Shown: positions 34,972-44,755, counted from the stretch's first letter. The stretch: 64,000 bases of DNA from an uncultured Bacteroidaceae bacterium (GCA_934271655.1 CAKQRW010000005.1:21794-85793); one strand, 5' to 3'. Notes: a model not told the origin generated them from the letters alone. Program-made: numbers and translations.

Positions 34972-35796
34972 TCATGGGCGGTTGAGCACGTATCTCTCAA
35001 TGGCTTCGGCCACACCGTCCTCGTTGTTGCTGAGCGTGATGAGCTGGGCCTTGGCTTTCACGGCCTCCTGCGCGTTGCCCATGGCCACGCCATAACCGGC
35101 ATACTCTATCATGGGGATATCGTTGTAGCCGTCGCCCAGAGCCATCACCTCGCTGCGGCTGATGCCTGTGACCGACAGCAGTTGCGCCAGCCCGGATGCC
35201 TTGTCGATGCCGTGAGGCACTATCTCCAGAAAGAACGGTTCGCTGCGGTAGGCGTCGGCATGTCCGTTGAGGCGCTCGTTGAGAACACCCTCTATGGCCA
35301 CAAGACGCTCGGGCTCGCCCACGATGATGCATTTCACTATGGGCGCTTGCGTATCCTCCAGAAAATGGTCTACCGTGCGTATCGGCATCTTGTTGCGCAT
35401 GGATGAGTAGCGTATGTACTCATTGTCCTTGTAGGCATGCTCCGTGACGACCTCCTTGCCTATGTAGGTCATCACGGCCAGTCCTTTCTCTTTTGCTATG
35501 TCATAGATGATGGGCTTGACAGAATCGCCAAGCGTGTTGGCGAAGAGCGTGCGGCCTGTGGAGCAGTCGTATATCTCCGCTCCGTTGTAGCTGACCAGAT
35601 AGCCGCCATGCTCTTGCAGGCGCAGCGCCTCAGCAGCAGGTGCCGCCCCGAATGTGGGCCGTCCCGACACTATGGCTGCCTTCACTCCCTGCTCCTGCGC
35701 TTCGATGGCCACATCGATGGTGTGGGCAGAGATGGTCTGGTCGGTTCTCACCAGCGTGCCGTCCAGGTCTATTGCTATGAGTCTTATCTTGTTCAT
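34972..35796 (-). CDS. Cof-type HAD phosphatase
   Basis: A 274-residue HAD-superfamily hydrolase of the Cof/YidA type, likely a sugar-phosphate or nucleotide phosphatase. Motif I IDLDGTLVRTD (near residue 8), motif II IVSGRPT (near 42), the C2 cap in the middle (about 85-190), and motif IV ALGDGYNDIPMIEYAGYGVA (near 222). ATG 35796 (MNKIRLIAIDLDG) is chosen over an upstream ATG at 35937, which adds 47 residues without family support. Convergent with the CMD gene. Confidence 0.88.
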   Translation of the reverse strand: MNKIRLIAIDLDGTLVRTDQTISAHTIDVAIEAQEQGVKAAIVSGRPTFGAAPAAEALRLQEHGGYLVSYNGAEIYDCSTGRTLFANTLGDSVKPIIYDIAKEKGLAVMTYIGKEVVTEHAYKDNEYIRYSSMRNKMPIRTVDHFLEDTQAPIVKCIIVGEPERLVAIEGVLNERLNGHADAYRSEPFFLEIVPHGIDKASGLAQLLSVTGISRSEVMALGDGYNDIPMIEYAGYGVAMGNAQEAVKAKAQLITLSNNEDGVAEAIERYVLNRP

Positions 35797-35971
35797 TGTC
35801 TCTTGTGGTGCTGTTATGATGATTACTTGTTGCGCTGTGGCAAATCCACTGCGGCGCTGTGGTGGTGCGTGCCGTCTGGCCATGACGTGGTGTCTTGTTG
35901 CCTCTGAAATGGTCAGTAGGCTGTTGCTGACAGCCAAATGATTTGCAAATTAACAAAAAACTTTGGTTATA

Positions 35972-36004
35972 TGACGAGAGTGTGGCCTATTTGTTTTAAA
36001 TTTG
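35972..36004 (+). promoter_or_regulatory. Promoter of the secreted-protein/uvrD pair
   Basis: TTTG (35972-35975), a 21-base spacer and TAAATTTG (35997-36004) fit the consensus. The start should be near 36011, 27 nt before the ATG at 36038. Confidence 0.7.
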
Positions 36005-36037
36005 TAAGGAAAATAAAGTAATAAAAGGAAAAAAACT

Positions 36038-36463
36038 ATGAAAATGACATCATGTAAGAAACTTTTTTGTGCTGTTATCGCGTCTATCATAGCCATAAGC
36101 GCCTCAGCCCAAGCTGAGTTTAACGGCAACTACAGTTGTAAGGAGCTGAATGCTGTGCTCATCCTCAACCTGACGGAGAAGAACATCTCCCTCAAGGACC
36201 TCGACTTCGATGAGACCTATGGATACATGAAGGGCAACCTCAACGGCACGTGGGTGGTGCTGAAGGTGAAGAAGGCCGACAGCAAGAAGGCGCTGGTGCG
36301 CATGGTGAGCGATATAGGCATAGACGCACAGGACGTGGAGTTTACGCGCACTAAGGAGGGCGACCTCACCATGAGGCTCGTGGACGAGCAAAACATTAAG
36401 ACGGTGGCGGAGCGCAAGTATGTGAAGCTGCCGAAGGACATCGTATTTAAGAAAATGAAATGA
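36038..36463 (+). CDS. Small secreted protein, unknown function
   Basis: A 141-residue protein with a signal peptide (residues about 1-25, LFCAVIASIIAISASAQA). The mature part (about 115 residues) is beta-rich, with NGNYSCKELNAVLILNLTEK and RMVSDIGIDAQDVEFTR. It looks like a small periplasmic or outer-surface domain; no family is recognised. Its last 4 bases overlap the uvrD-like gene as ATGA, so the two are translationally coupled, an odd pairing of an exported protein with a helicase. Confidence 0.75.
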   Translation: MKMTSCKKLFCAVIASIIAISASAQAEFNGNYSCKELNAVLILNLTEKNISLKDLDFDETYGYMKGNLNGTWVVLKVKKADSKKALVRMVSDIGIDAQDVEFTRTKEGDLTMRLVDEQNIKTVAERKYVKLPKDIVFKKMK

Positions 36464-38826
36464 CTCTGCCGATGAATACATATCTCGACACGTTCAACCC
36501 TGCCCAGCGAGAGGCTGTGGAGTATTGCGACGGACCGGCGCTGGTCATCGCTGGAGCAGGTTCGGGCAAGACCCGTGTGCTTACATACAAGATAGCTTAC
36601 CTGCTGGAGAAAGGATACCAGCCATGGAACATCCTTGCGCTCACCTTCACCAACAAGGCAGCGGGGGAGATGAAGACGCGTGTGGCTGACATCGTGGGAA
36701 TGAGCTGTGCCAGGCGTCTGTGGATGGGCACGTTCCACAGCATCTTTCTCCGCATCCTGCGTACGGAGCATGAGCGTCTGGGATTTCCTCCCGACTTCAC
36801 CATCTATGATGCTGCCGACAGCAAGAGCCTGCTGAAGTCTATCATCAAGGAGATGAGACTGGACGACAAGAAGTATAAGGTGGGAAACGTGCTGGGTGTC
36901 ATCAGCAACGCGAAGAACCAGCTGGTGACGGCGGAGCAGTATGCGGCCAACCCCGCCAACCTGCAGCGCGATGCCTATGACGGCCTGCCTGCCATCCATC
37001 TCATATTCTCCGCTTATGCCAAGCGATGCAGACAAAGCGACGCCATGGACTTTGATGACATACTGCTGTACACATATCTGCTCTTTGAGAAAAACCCCGA
37101 CGTGCTCGCCAGATGGGTGGAGCGCTTCCAGTATGTGCTTGTGGACGAGTATCAGGACACCAACTTCGCCCAGCATCAGATAGTGTGGCAACTCACGTCG
37201 AGCCATCAGCGAGTGTGTGTGGTGGGCGACGACGCGCAGAGCATATACAGCTTCCGTGGCGCTAATATAGACAATATACTTTCTTTCTGCAAGATATATG
37301 AGGATGCCCGCCTCTTCAAGCTGGAGCAGAACTACCGCTCCACGCAGAATATTGTTGAGGCTGCCAACAGCCTGATCAGCAAGAATAGCCGACAGATACG
37401 CAAGGAAGTGTTCTCGCAAAACGACAGGGGGGACAAGTTGCATGTCATCGACACCTCGTCGGATGTGGAGGAGGCCAAGGTGGTGGCCAACACCATCCGC
37501 TCCAAGGCCGCAACTGGAGGATGCCCATATTCAGATTTCGCTGTGCTCTACCGCACCAACGCGCAGAGCCGTGTGCTGGAGGAGGAACTGCGCAAGCAGC
37601 ACTTGCCTTACCGCATCTTCGGCGGTCTCTCTTTCTATCAGCGCAAGGAGATAAAAGACATCATAGCATATTTCCGCCTGGCGGTCAATCCTAATGATGA
37701 GGAGGCCTTCAAGCGTGTCATCAACTATCCGGCGCGAGGCATCGGGCAGACTACGCTTGGCAAGATACTCTATGCTGCCAGCGAGAACGAGACGAGTCTG
37801 TGGAATGTCATAGGAGCGTCTGGCGAGTACGGACTTGACCTGTCAAAGGGCACGATGGCAAAGGTGGGGGCTTTCAAGATGATGATCGACGGGTTTGCCG
37901 ATTTGGCAAAGCGTCTGCCTGTAAGCGAGGTGGGCCCTATGATCATCAAGCAGAGCGGCATGCTGGCAGATATCTACCAGGACGCTCAGCCTGAGAATCT
38001 CGCGCGCCAGGAGAATGTGGAGGAACTTGTCAACGGCATATATAATTTCTGCGACATGCGTCAGGAGGAAGGTAATGAGCATGTGCTCCTCACCGACTAT
38101 CTCAACGAGGTGGCGCTTCTCAGCGACGTGGACACAGACAAGGATGACGATGGCGACAGGGTGACGCTCATGACCATTCACTCAGCCAAAGGACTGGAGT
38201 TTGCCACCGTCTTTGTGGTGGGACTGGAGGAAGGTCTCTTTCCCAGCCAGATGGTGTCGGGCAATCCTCGTGAGATGGAGGAAGAGAGGCGCCTGTTTTA
38301 TGTGGCTATCACCAGGGCCAAGGAGGCGTGCTACCTCACTTATGCCAAGTGCCGCTTCCGCTACGGCAAGATGGAGTTCTCTGCTCCCAGCCGCTTCATA
38401 TCCGATATCGACTCCATCTATCTTGACCGCAGGCAAACACTTTATGCTACACGACGTTCTGCTTCCGACGAGATAGACTTGCCATGGAAGCGACGTGCTT
38501 CTATCCGTCCCAATAATGCTGGCAGTCAGGACATGTTCGCTGCGCCGCAGTCAGCGCCATCGGCCTGTCGCCAGGCTCATGGCGGCGCTCCGTCGAGCGA
38601 CTTGCCAGCTGCGTCTGCACCACAGAGGCCTGCTCCAGCCATACAGGAAGGTGCCGCACAAGGCGGAGTGTCTGCCGGCATGTTCATTGAGCACAACCGT
38701 TTCGGCCGTGGCAAGGTGGTGAATGTGGAAGGAGTGGGCGACGGCACAAAGGCCACAGTCGACTTTGAGAACGTGGGCACTAAGATATTGCTGCTTAAAT
38801 TCGCTAAGTTCACCGTTTTGAAATGA
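36460..38826 (+). CDS. UvrD/PcrA-type ATP-dependent DNA helicase
   Basis: Superfamily 1A 3'-5' helicase of 788 residues for nucleotide-excision and mismatch repair or fork clearance. Q-motif and Walker A AGAGSGKTRVLTYK (near residue 32), Walker B VDEYQDTNFAQHQ (near 228), motif III GDDAQSIYSFRGA (near 256), motif V TIHSAKGLEFATVFV (near 573) and motif VI YVAITRAKEACYL (near 616). The C-terminus ends with a PcrA/UvrD-like Tudor domain (FGRGKVVNVEG near 747 to the end). The ATG at 36460 overlaps the previous stop; Met5 (36472) is an alternative. It is separate from the UvrD-like half of the 7419-12449 fusion. Confidence 0.92.
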   Translation: MTLPMNTYLDTFNPAQREAVEYCDGPALVIAGAGSGKTRVLTYKIAYLLEKGYQPWNILALTFTNKAAGEMKTRVADIVGMSCARRLWMGTFHSIFLRILRTEHERLGFPPDFTIYDAADSKSLLKSIIKEMRLDDKKYKVGNVLGVISNAKNQLVTAEQYAANPANLQRDAYDGLPAIHLIFSAYAKRCRQSDAMDFDDILLYTYLLFEKNPDVLARWVERFQYVLVDEYQDTNFAQHQIVWQLTSSHQRVCVVGDDAQSIYSFRGANIDNILSFCKIYEDARLFKLEQNYRSTQNIVEAANSLISKNSRQIRKEVFSQNDRGDKLHVIDTSSDVEEAKVVANTIRSKAATGGCPYSDFAVLYRTNAQSRVLEEELRKQHLPYRIFGGLSFYQRKEIKDIIAYFRLAVNPNDEEAFKRVINYPARGIGQTTLGKILYAASENETSLWNVIGASGEYGLDLSKGTMAKVGAFKMMIDGFADLAKRLPVSEVGPMIIKQSGMLADIYQDAQPENLARQENVEELVNGIYNFCDMRQEEGNEHVLLTDYLNEVALLSDVDTDKDDDGDRVTLMTIHSAKGLEFATVFVVGLEEGLFPSQMVSGNPREMEEERRLFYVAITRAKEACYLTYAKCRFRYGKMEFSAPSRFISDIDSIYLDRRQTLYATRRSASDEIDLPWKRRASIRPNNAGSQDMFAAPQSAPSACRQAHGGAPSSDLPAASAPQRPAPAIQEGAAQGGVSAGMFIEHNRFGRGKVVNVEGVGDGTKATVDFENVGTKILLLKFAKFTVLK

Positions 38827-39063
38827 ACACATTGTAGGATGGACGTTTTAGAAATGACGTTTTGGAATGGAATTTTTAGAATGAACGTTTTAGAATGAAC
38901 GTTTTAGAATGAACAATGTGAAGTGAACAATGTGAAGTGAACGTTTTAGAAACATCAATGTGAAGTGAACAATGTGGAATGAACGTTTTAGAAACATCAA
39001 TGTGAAGTGAGCATTGTGGAATGAACGTTTTAGAAACATCAATGTGAAGTGAGCATTGTGGAA
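38822..39063 (+). repeat. 42-base tandem repeats before nspC
   Basis: Three near-identical 42-base units start at 38939, 38981 and 39023 (GAACGTTTTAGAAACATCAA, then TGTGAAGTG and GTGGAA), preceded by shorter decayed versions back to about 38822. The last unit contains a GTG (39049) from which an nspC frame is open, but the gene probably starts further on. Confidence 0.85.
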
Positions 39064-39117
39064 AAAAGAATTCTGCGTGCACCAAAAGGCATGCTCAAAC
39101 TATCAAACTATCAACAG

Positions 39118-40284
39118 ATGACACTATTAGAACAAAACATACATGACATTCCGTCGCCATGCTACGTGATGGAAGAGACACTCCTGCGCCGCAACCTCGC
39201 CCTCATAGCCGATGTGGCGCGCCGTGCCGATGTGGAGATAATACTTGCCTTTAAGGCGTTTGCCCTGTGGAAGAGCTTCCCCATTTTCCGTGAGTACATC
39301 ACCCACACCACAGCCTCCTCGCTCTATGAGGCCATGCTGGCCAAGCGTGAGTTTGGCAGCAAGGCGCACACATATTCGCCTGCCTACACAGAAGAGGAGA
39401 TAGACGCTATCGTCGACTGCTCCAGCCATATCACCTTCAACTCGCTCTCGCAGTATGAGCGGTTCTATCCTCATGCCAAGGGACGCGCTTCTGTCGGCTT
39501 GCGTGTCAACCCGGAGTATAGCGAGATAGAGACCGACCTTTACAATCCGTGCGCTCCAGGCTCACGCTTCGGCATACTTGCCGATGCTTTGCCTGACACC
39601 CTGCCTGAAGGGGTGGAGGGATTTCATATCCATTGCCATTGCGAGTCTGGCAGCGATACCTTTGCCCGCACGCTCAGGCATATAGAGGATAAGTTCTCCA
39701 GGTGGTTTCCGCAGCTCAAGTGGATAAACTTTGGCGGCGGACATCTCATGACACGCAAGGACTATGATGTGCAGCTTCTCATCGACACTCTCCGCGCCTT
39801 CCATGCGCGCTATCCGCACCTGAAGGTGGTGCTTGAGCCTGGCAGCGCCTTTGCCTGGCAGACGGGACCGCTCGTGGCGAGGGTGGTGGACATCGTCGAG
39901 AACAGCGGTGTGAAGACAGCCATCATCAACGCCAGTTTCACGTGCCACATGCCCGACTGTCTGGAGATGCCATACAAGCCTGCCATTCGCCATGCGGTGA
40001 CGCTGGAACAGGACGACCTTGACACGGCTCGCCGTCTGCCGCACACTTACCGCATAGGAGGCAACTCATGTCTGTCTGGCGACTTCATGGGTCTGTGGCA
40101 GTTTGACCATGACCTGGCTATAGGGGAGACGCTCATCTTTGAGGACATGATCCACTATACCACGGTCAAGACCAATATGTTCAATGGCATAGGCCATCCT
40201 TCTATAGGCATGCTCCGCTCTGACGGCACCTTCCAGCTTTTCCGTCGCTACGGCTATGAGGATTACCGCGACCGCATGTGCTAA
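39118..40284 (+). CDS. nspC: Carboxynorspermidine decarboxylase
   Basis: PLP enzyme of fold type III (alanine racemase/ornithine decarboxylase-like) that decarboxylates carboxynorspermidine or carboxyspermidine in polyamine synthesis. With ATG 39118 it has 388 residues: IPSPCYVMEE (near 12), the PLP Lys in LAFKAFALWKSF (near 43), HCHCESGSD (near 174), NFGGGHLM (near 211), EPGSAFAWQTGP (near 241) and CLSGDFMG (near 320). ATG 39091 or GTG 39049 would add residues encoded in part by the upstream repeats. The partner dehydrogenase gene is not adjacent. Confidence 0.93.
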   Translation: MTLLEQNIHDIPSPCYVMEETLLRRNLALIADVARRADVEIILAFKAFALWKSFPIFREYITHTTASSLYEAMLAKREFGSKAHTYSPAYTEEEIDAIVDCSSHITFNSLSQYERFYPHAKGRASVGLRVNPEYSEIETDLYNPCAPGSRFGILADALPDTLPEGVEGFHIHCHCESGSDTFARTLRHIEDKFSRWFPQLKWINFGGGHLMTRKDYDVQLLIDTLRAFHARYPHLKVVLEPGSAFAWQTGPLVARVVDIVENSGVKTAIINASFTCHMPDCLEMPYKPAIRHAVTLEQDDLDTARRLPHTYRIGGNSCLSGDFMGLWQFDHDLAIGETLIFEDMIHYTTVKTNMFNGIGHPSIGMLRSDGTFQLFRRYGYEDYRDRMC

Positions 40285-40332
40285 GATTTGATTTCCATGA
40301 GGTGAGTCTCACTTCATATGGAATTACTTCAC

Positions 40333-40423
40333 ATGGAAATGAGACTCACTTCATAATATGGAAAAGAGACTCACTTAGCATGGAAAAGAGACTCACTTAG
40401 CATGGAAAAGAGACTCACTTCCA
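40333..40423 (+). repeat. Three to four 22-base repeats between nspC and a HAD gene
   Basis: ATGGAAAAGAGACTCACTTA plus two bases occurs at 40358-40379, 40380-40401 and 40402-40423, with a decayed copy at 40333. Just upstream GTGAGTCTCA (near 40302) is the inverted complement of the TGAGACTCAC in the units. Confidence 0.8.
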
Positions 40424-40460
40424 TGTGCCAATACTTACTAAAAAAGACTAAGAACTTGAC

Positions 40461-41141
40461 ATGATAAAATATGTTCTATTAGATTTTGACGGCACCATCG
40501 GAGACACTCAGAGTCTCATCGTCCGCACGTTGCAAGACACTATGCGCCGTCGCCATCTCGAAGTGAAGTCCTACGAGGCGTGCGCCGGCACCATTGGCAT
40601 GCGCCTCGATGAGGCTTTCGAGTCGTTGTTTCATCTCGGAACGGAGGAGAGCGCACGCTGTGCAGATACCTACCGTGAGATATTTGCGGAAAACAAGGAA
40701 AAGATAAAGGTACAAGCCTTTCCTCATGTGCTCGACACCATACGCCAGTTGCATGCCATGGGTGTGCAACTTGCCATAACAAGCAGCCGCTACCGCATCT
40801 CGTTGCTTGGCTACGTGGAGCAGATGGACATAGCAGACTGCATATCATCTATAGTGGCAGGCGACGATGTGGAGCATGTCAAGCCCGCACCCGACATGGT
40901 CTTTAAGGCTCTGCGTGAGATGGGCGGAGCGGAGTCAGACCTGCCAGCCTTGAAGACTGAGGCTCTCGTGGTCGGTGACATGACCTTCGACATCGACATG
41001 GCGCATGCTGCTGGTGTCCGCGCCTGTGCAGTGACTTATGGCAATGGCACTCGCCAGCAACTGTCAGCTGCTGAGTTTGTTATTGACGACTTTGCTGAAC
41101 TTGCGGATATCGTGGGTGGAGAAAATGCATGTGGTAAGTGA
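40461..41141 (+). CDS. HAD-superfamily phosphatase (phosphoglycolate phosphatase type)
   Basis: A 226-residue HAD hydrolase with a helical C1 cap: motif I LLDFDGTIGDTQ (near residue 6), motif II ITSSRY (near 114), motif III Lys in HVKPAPDMVF (near 140), motif IV VVGDMTFDIDMAHAAG (near 172). It resembles Gph/PGPase-type enzymes; the true substrate is not apparent. It starts after the 22-base repeats, with no clear promoter. It is followed by 230 A+T-rich bases and then the defence island. Confidence 0.88.
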   Translation: MIKYVLLDFDGTIGDTQSLIVRTLQDTMRRRHLEVKSYEACAGTIGMRLDEAFESLFHLGTEESARCADTYREIFAENKEKIKVQAFPHVLDTIRQLHAMGVQLAITSSRYRISLLGYVEQMDIADCISSIVAGDDVEHVKPAPDMVFKALREMGGAESDLPALKTEALVVGDMTFDIDMAHAAGVRACAVTYGNGTRQQLSAAEFVIDDFAELADIVGGENACGK

Positions 41142-41344
41142 ATTGCTATATGATAGGAGATATGTGGATGCAAATATAATCTTCTATGCTGCATAATGAA
41201 AGCCAGCAGCTTTCTTATTTACCAAACGCCTAAAAATGATGGCGAAATGTCTTTTTACCTTCGAAAGGTGTTTCCAAATGTTAATTTTGAGCAATTTCAG
41301 AAAAAAATATATATGTATATAGTTACAATTACGCTTATTCTTAT

Positions 41345-41352
41345 TACCTTTG
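41345..41352 (+). promoter_or_regulatory. Probable -7 element for the XRE-ImmA gene and perhaps the cas operon
   Basis: TACCTTTG, 20 bases before the ATG at 41373. No convincing TTTG lies 19-21 bases upstream. No other -7 match was noticed close in front of cas3, so this may drive the whole run. Confidence 0.45.
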
Positions 41353-41372
41353 TCAACAAAATGAATTGACAG

Positions 41373-42363
41373 ATGGAAAAAGATTTATTCCCAATACGAT
41401 TACGAGAGGCAAGACTGATGATGAATCTCAGTATGGACAAACTCGCAGGACAAACAGATGGTGCTGTCACCAAACAGAGTGTCTCCAGATACGAAAAAGG
41501 CGTCATGCGACCCAAGCGTGATGCTGAGGCAGCCTTGGCAAAGGCTCTCAACATCAGCGTGGATTATTTCCATGGCACCAATCTGCATATAGACCTGCCG
41601 ATGCTTCGTACCACCTCTGGTGAAAAACTTACAGCCGAGGAATTTGCTGCCCCGGAAGCCAAGCTCTCCTTTTGGGCTGAGCAATATCTCGACAAGGAGA
41701 AGAAAGCAGGTATCCACACTTGTTTCAAGAATCCCATTCCGAAGACTCCAGTTTCTGAGCCGGAAGGACACCATACGTGCAGTCGACCTTCTCCACAGTC
41801 GATGGAACTGCGGCGACGGACCGTTGCCAAGTATTCTGCGGCTGTTGGAGCGCAAAGGCATCAAGATTATGGCAATGGAGCTTCCGGACGATGTGTGGGG
41901 AATGAGCACTTGGGCAGACAAGAAGCATCCGCTCATCGTGATAGACTTGAATCTTGGGAAGACCACCGTAGACCGTCTCCGCTTTACTGCGGCACATGAG
42001 CTTGCACATCTGCTCCTAATCTTTCCGAAAAGTTTGGAACACAAACAAATAGAGAAGCTATGCAGCAAGTTCGCCAGTTTCTTTCTGTTTCCGAAGAACA
42101 CGTTTATCGATGAGATGGGCAGCGCCAAACGCACACAGCTTACACTGGAAGAGCTGATAGACCTCAAGGAGGTGTATGGCGTGTCCGTTGCCGCACAAGT
42201 ACATGAAGCCTGGGACATGCGGATGATTTCGCGTGAACACTACGACTGGTGGTATGACGAACGCATCAAAAAGAACGACAGGGAGACAGGGTGGGGAGAC
42301 TACAAGTTCCCGGAGACGATAGGCAGGGAGAGGAGAATTGAATCGAGAATAGAGAATGAGTAA
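41373..42363 (+). pseudogene. XRE regulator / ImmA-IrrE metallopeptidase, frameshifted
   Basis: Two halves of one gene in different frames. The first frame (from 41373) has an N-terminal XRE helix-turn-helix (LREARLMMNLSMDKLAGQTD, KQSVSRYEKGVMRPKRD) and a linker reaching about residue 130. The second frame then continues as an ImmA/IrrE domain with AAHELAHLLL (HExxH zinc motif) and ends at 42363. Deleting one G of the GG at 41766-41767 would join TPVSEPE to DTIRAVDLL in a single protein of about 330 residues. It is therefore probably a disrupted antitoxin-like, phage-repressor-cleaving type regulator, unless the extra base is a sequencing error or translation recodes. It ends 8 bases inside the next small ORF. 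Confidence 0.8.
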
Positions 42364-42559
42364 TCATAATATGGAACAAAACAAGAATGAAGCTATTGTC
42401 TTCGACATGCTCGAAGAGGTGACAACCGAAAGCATCGCTGAGGCTCGGAATGCATACACCTATGAAGAAATTGATGGGTGCTACGAGGAGGCTAAAAATA
42501 TTGCTCAAAAAACAAAATATGCCTTAGCAAAGGAAATAAACAAAGGTTCATTTTTATAA
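42356..42559 (+). CDS. Small ORF between the XRE-ImmA gene and cas3
   Basis: 67 residues, charged, mostly helical (AIVFDMLEEVTTESIAEARN, EEIDGCYEEAKNIAQKTKYA). It overlaps the end of the ImmA frame by 8 bases and stops 12 bases before cas3, so all three are probably cotranscribed. No family recognised. ImmA-type regulators are often paired with a toxin or partner gene, which could be its role, but nothing in the sequence proves it. Met6 (42371) is an alternative start. Confidence 0.6.
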   Translation: MSNHNMEQNKNEAIVFDMLEEVTTESIAEARNAYTYEEIDGCYEEAKNIAQKTKYALAKEINKGSFL

Positions 42560-42571
42560 AGAAAGAAGGAT

Positions 42572-44755
42572 ATGGATTTTTCTGATTATAAATCAATGTT
42601 GCCACAAGAAACGGAACGAGCCAAATATATAGCACATTCCGAAAACAGTAAAGGTCAACTACAATCTATGAAGCAACATTGCAAAGGGGTTGCTGATATG
42701 ATGAAGTCGTTTGCTTTGTCTGAAAAGTTTGTCGATATATATACTTATAGTGGCGTGATACATGATATTGGAAAGTACAGTGATGGCTTCCAAAAATATA
42801 TCAGAACAGGAGGAAAGAAAGAACCTCATGCAAAATGGGGAGCGTACATGGCTAAAAATGAGAAGCTAATCAATATTGCCTTCCCTATCTTGGGACATCA
42901 TGCAGGGTTGCCAAATAGAGATACACTGTTCGAGACTCTTGACTCATGCAAAAATGAGGAGGCCAAATGGCTTGGTATACAGCATTCTTTAAAGGATGAC
43001 TGTGTGCTTATCCCTTCATGTAATAACGCACCGTTCAATGAAATTGAAGGTGATACAAATAAAGAGCTATTCGTTCGATTTCTATATAGTTCTCTTGTTG
43101 ATGCAGATAGTCTTGATACTGAGCGACATTTTCAAGAAAAGCTATATGATTCACGTCCCAAACAAGTTCTTGAAGCTGACTCTCTTATTAAAGCATTGAA
43201 TACTAAGTTGAGTTCATTTACCATTACTTCTCCACTCAATAAATTAAGAACAGAAGTGAGACAATATGCTCAGGAACTTGCAAAAGAACCTCAAGGATGC
43301 TTTTCAATGACATTACCTACAGGAATGGGAAAGACTCTATGCAGTTTGAATTGGGCACTTTATCATGCTAAAGCGCATTCCAATATTAAGCGCATAGTAA
43401 TTGTTCTGCCTTTCATTAGCGTCATTGACCAAACTGCAAAAGAATTGAAATCTATTTTCAAAGACGACAATGTAGTGTTAGAGCATCACTCAAATGTTAT
43501 TTACGAAGAAAATGGAAGCAAAGAAGAAGAGTATTATTGCAAAGACTCAAAACAATTGGCAACAGAAAACTGGGATTATCCAATTATTGTAACAACGGCA
43601 GTACAATTTTTTGAATCTCTTTTTTCTAATCAACGTTCTAAATGTAGGAAATTGCATAATATACAAGACTCGATTGTCGTTTTTGATGAAATACAAACAT
43701 TACCTGTTTCTCTGGCCGAATGCACAATGAATATGCTGAATGACATGTTGCATCTTTGCCATTGCAGTTTCTTGTTTTGTACAGCTACGCAACCGAATTT
43801 CCAAACCCGTAGCGACTTCAAGGGAATTGACTATATAAAACCTTTGGTCAAGAATCCTGCTGCGATATTTGCAGCCACAAAAAGAGTTGAGTTTTATCCG
43901 ATTGAAGACTACGAAGCTCAATCAATAGACAAAATAGCCAAGAAAATATGTGAACAAAATGATTCTACACTCATTATATGTAACACAAAAAAGAAAGCAA
44001 AAGCTCTTTTTGATGAGCTAAAAGAAAAAAGTGAGTTACAAGTTCTTCATCTATCAACAAACATGGTTCCTACACACAGAATGAAGACGATTGATAGTGT
44101 TAGAAAGAAATTAAAAAATGGAGAGAAACTGATTCTATGTTCCACTCAACTAATAGAGGCTGGCGTAGATATGGACTTTCCTATAGTATTCCGTGAACTT
44201 GCACCACTGGAGTCGATTATACAATCAGCTGGCAGATGCAATCGGGAAGGAACACTTGATAACGGCAAGGTGTTTTTGTTTCAATTGGAGGAAAAAGGAC
44301 AGCCATCTCAGGAATATGAAACATTTGCGCAATATGCCCAACTATGTTATAAAAATAATGAAAGTCGTTTGACAGACGCAGACTTCTACTCGGAATACTA
44401 TACAAATATCATAAAGCTATATGCCCCGGGTGACGACATCACTCCTGAACGTGAGAGGTTGATGTTCCAAAATGTTGCAGACAGGTATCATATTATTGAC
44501 AGTAACACGATATCATTGTTTGTATATCGATATGACGAAAAAAGTCTGCAATTGTATAAAGACATCATCAAAAAGGAATTTCTTACTCGAAAGGATTATC
44601 AACATATCGCTCAGTATAGCATACAGATACATAGTAAGTTTGAACGAGAAAACGCAGACAGAATAGCAGAATCTTCCAACGGAGTAAAAGTTTGGAGTGG
44701 TGCTTATTCGGAAGATTATGGATTAAGTAACGAATATGAAATATATTGCATATGA
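42572..44755 (+). CDS. cas3: CRISPR-associated nuclease-helicase Cas3 (type I-C)
   Basis: Effector that unwinds and degrades DNA after Cascade recognition. The 727 residues have an N-terminal HD nuclease domain with VIHDIGKYSDGF (H64-D65) and GHHAGLPNRD (near 108), and a C-terminal superfamily 2 helicase with Walker A LPTGMGKTLC (near 248), DEIQ box (near 370), CTATQP (near 405) and motif VI QSAGRCNREG (near 551). A good AGAAGGA Shine-Dalgarno precedes the ATG. It overlaps cas5 by ATGA. Base composition is clearly A+T-richer than in the flanking core genes. Confidence 0.96.
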   Translation: MDFSDYKSMLPQETERAKYIAHSENSKGQLQSMKQHCKGVADMMKSFALSEKFVDIYTYSGVIHDIGKYSDGFQKYIRTGGKKEPHAKWGAYMAKNEKLINIAFPILGHHAGLPNRDTLFETLDSCKNEEAKWLGIQHSLKDDCVLIPSCNNAPFNEIEGDTNKELFVRFLYSSLVDADSLDTERHFQEKLYDSRPKQVLEADSLIKALNTKLSSFTITSPLNKLRTEVRQYAQELAKEPQGCFSMTLPTGMGKTLCSLNWALYHAKAHSNIKRIVIVLPFISVIDQTAKELKSIFKDDNVVLEHHSNVIYEENGSKEEEYYCKDSKQLATENWDYPIIVTTAVQFFESLFSNQRSKCRKLHNIQDSIVVFDEIQTLPVSLAECTMNMLNDMLHLCHCSFLFCTATQPNFQTRSDFKGIDYIKPLVKNPAAIFAATKRVEFYPIEDYEAQSIDKIAKKICEQNDSTLIICNTKKKAKALFDELKEKSELQVLHLSTNMVPTHRMKTIDSVRKKLKNGEKLILCSTQLIEAGVDMDFPIVFRELAPLESIIQSAGRCNREGTLDNGKVFLFQLEEKGQPSQEYETFAQYAQLCYKNNESRLTDADFYSEYYTNIIKLYAPGDDITPERERLMFQNVADRYHIIDSNTISLFVYRYDEKSLQLYKDIIKKEFLTRKDYQHIAQYSIQIHSKFERENADRIAESSNGVKVWSGAYSEDYGLSNEYEIYCI

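Noticed and set aside
36217..37443. Minus-strand ORF of 408 codons
   Set aside because: Antisense to the uvrD-type helicase; no domain and no start context.
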